44,535 nt of DNA from Verrucomicrobiota bacterium (GTDB lineage: Bacteria > Verrucomicrobiota > Verrucomicrobiia > Limisphaerales > SIBE01). A program made the translations under genes and the position numbers. The notes beneath the pieces are model-generated. The model made no database searches. It was given only the letters and a program-made list of their open reading frames with translations, and was not told where the DNA came from. The DNA is taken from contig VHDE01000042.1 of assembly GCA_016871515.1 (NCBI GenBank), forward strand, positions 1-44,535, given 5' to 3'. Below, piece after piece: positions 44,075-44,535 of the stretch (its first letter is position 1; each line of letters starts with the position of its first letter).

Positions 44075-44535
44075 ATGGCCAGCCTCATCATTCCCTTTCC
44101 CACCGAACTGCGGCCCCGCCTGCCTACCATCGTAGGCAACGTGGACTACCTGACTCTGCGTCTTCGGCTCGAACAAATCGATGAACTTCTTGGCACCAGC
44201 GGGGTGGAAAAGGAGTTTGTCGAACTGGCGCTCCAAGCTTGGCTCCAGGAACCGGCTAAGGCCAAAACCAAGGCCCCTTCGGCCCGGCAGCAACAGCACT
44301 TTCAACTGCGCTCCCGGCGGGCCCTGCGTTGCACGGTGCTGCGCACGCTCTTGCAGGAGGATTATCGCGGGTTCAGTTGCCAGTTGGCTGGCAATCCGCT
44401 CTATCAATGGTTTTGTTTGACCGATGCCCTGGACCAGATTCGCGTTCCCTCCAAGAGCGAACTCCAACGCTACGCCCATTGGCTGGAGGCTCCGAAGATG
44501 CGCGCGCTGATCGAGCGGTTGGTGCAAAGCGGCCT
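44075..44535 (+). CDS. Transposase-like protein, N-terminal part (runs off the window)
   Basis: An open frame from ATG 44075 stays open to the last base (153 codons seen): MASLIIPFPTELRPRLPTIV, then DYLTLRLRLEQIDELL, then a basic stretch KAKTKAPSARQQQHFQLRSR and RCTVLRTLLQEDYRGFSCQL. The LADNPLYQWFCL-like part here reads LAGNPLYQWFCLTDALDQIR, then VPSKSELQRYAHW, a pattern known from the N-terminal regions of IS1182/ISNCY-like transposases, which precede the catalytic DDE part. The AbrB-like gene on the other strand supports a mobile element. No catalytic residues are in the window, so the family is tentative. Confidence 0.55.
   Translation, partial: MASLIIPFPTELRPRLPTIVGNVDYLTLRLRLEQIDELLGTSGVEKEFVELALQAWLQEPAKAKTKAPSARQQQHFQLRSRRALRCTVLRTLLQEDYRGFSCQLAGNPLYQWFCLTDALDQIRVPSKSELQRYAHWLEAPKMRALIERLVQSG

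Noticed and set aside
1..44535. CRISPR array, rRNA or tRNA genes
   Set aside because: No regularly spaced direct repeats, no rRNA-like stretches and no cloverleaf with a recognisable T-loop were noticed; a covariance-model scan would be decisive.

Overview
The window looks like a chromosome piece from a soil or freshwater member of the Verrucomicrobia (PVC superphylum), close to the Pedosphaera-like subdivision 3. The basis is a cluster typical of Planctomycetes and Verrucomicrobia (cytochrome/WD40/DUF1549-DUF1553 protein, DUF1501 protein, PPC-domain protein), a DUF362 protein, a neutral-ceramidase-like protein, a Chlamydia/Verrucomicrobia-style topoisomerase A subunit, and many palindromic intergenic repeats. 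This assignment is inference from gene content. No rRNA, tRNA or CRISPR array was seen.

Layout. 1-441: a possible group II intron 5' end running off the left edge, then a small inverted-repeat element holding a truncated four-helix-bundle (23S rRNA intervening-sequence type) gene. 475-9533: housekeeping and envelope genes: methyltransferase, DUF362 protein, TPR lipoprotein, CvpA-like protein, DNA primase (dnaG), NfeD, flotillin-like FloA and a proline-rich membrane protein. 10207-17082 (minus strand): PSD1-type cytochrome/WD40 protein, DUF1501 protein and PPC protein, in that order of transcription. 17415-28258: a frameshifted membrane protein, a type IIA topoisomerase A subunit, an aspartic-protease remnant, a ceramidase-like enzyme, a class III aminotransferase, a PIN/antitoxin pair, a GntP permease and a D-aminoacylase-like amidohydrolase. 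The last two suggest uptake and deacylation of N-acyl-D-amino acids or related compounds.

28343-34476 (minus strand) is the most unusual part. It is the wreck of a phage-defence cassette resembling type 3 BREX: a DUF499 ATPase that has lost its N-terminal part, a PglZ protein fused in frame to the start of a DUF1156 DNA methyltransferase, the rest of that methyltransferase in two more frames, and the C-terminal half of an SNF2-type helicase. The helicase has been joined by deletions to the methyltransferase on one side and to the tail of an unrelated SAM-dependent methyltransferase on the other.

34679-41947 is an intact copper/silver-type efflux operon: Cys/His-containing exported protein, TolC, CusB, CusA and a His-rich metal-binding lipoprotein, with ATGA overlaps at the last two junctions. 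42102-43715 is a graveyard of signalling-gene pieces (Reg_prop sensor, VapC, hybrid histidine kinase) with a cluster of perfect palindromes. The window ends with an AbrB-like gene and the start of a divergent transposase-like gene.

Most intergenic gaps hold an inverted repeat of about 65-260 bp. Several have arms beginning with GTAG followed by a self-complementary core, the architecture of REPINs (paired REP sequences). One such element lies inside another. No RAYT transposase gene is visible here.
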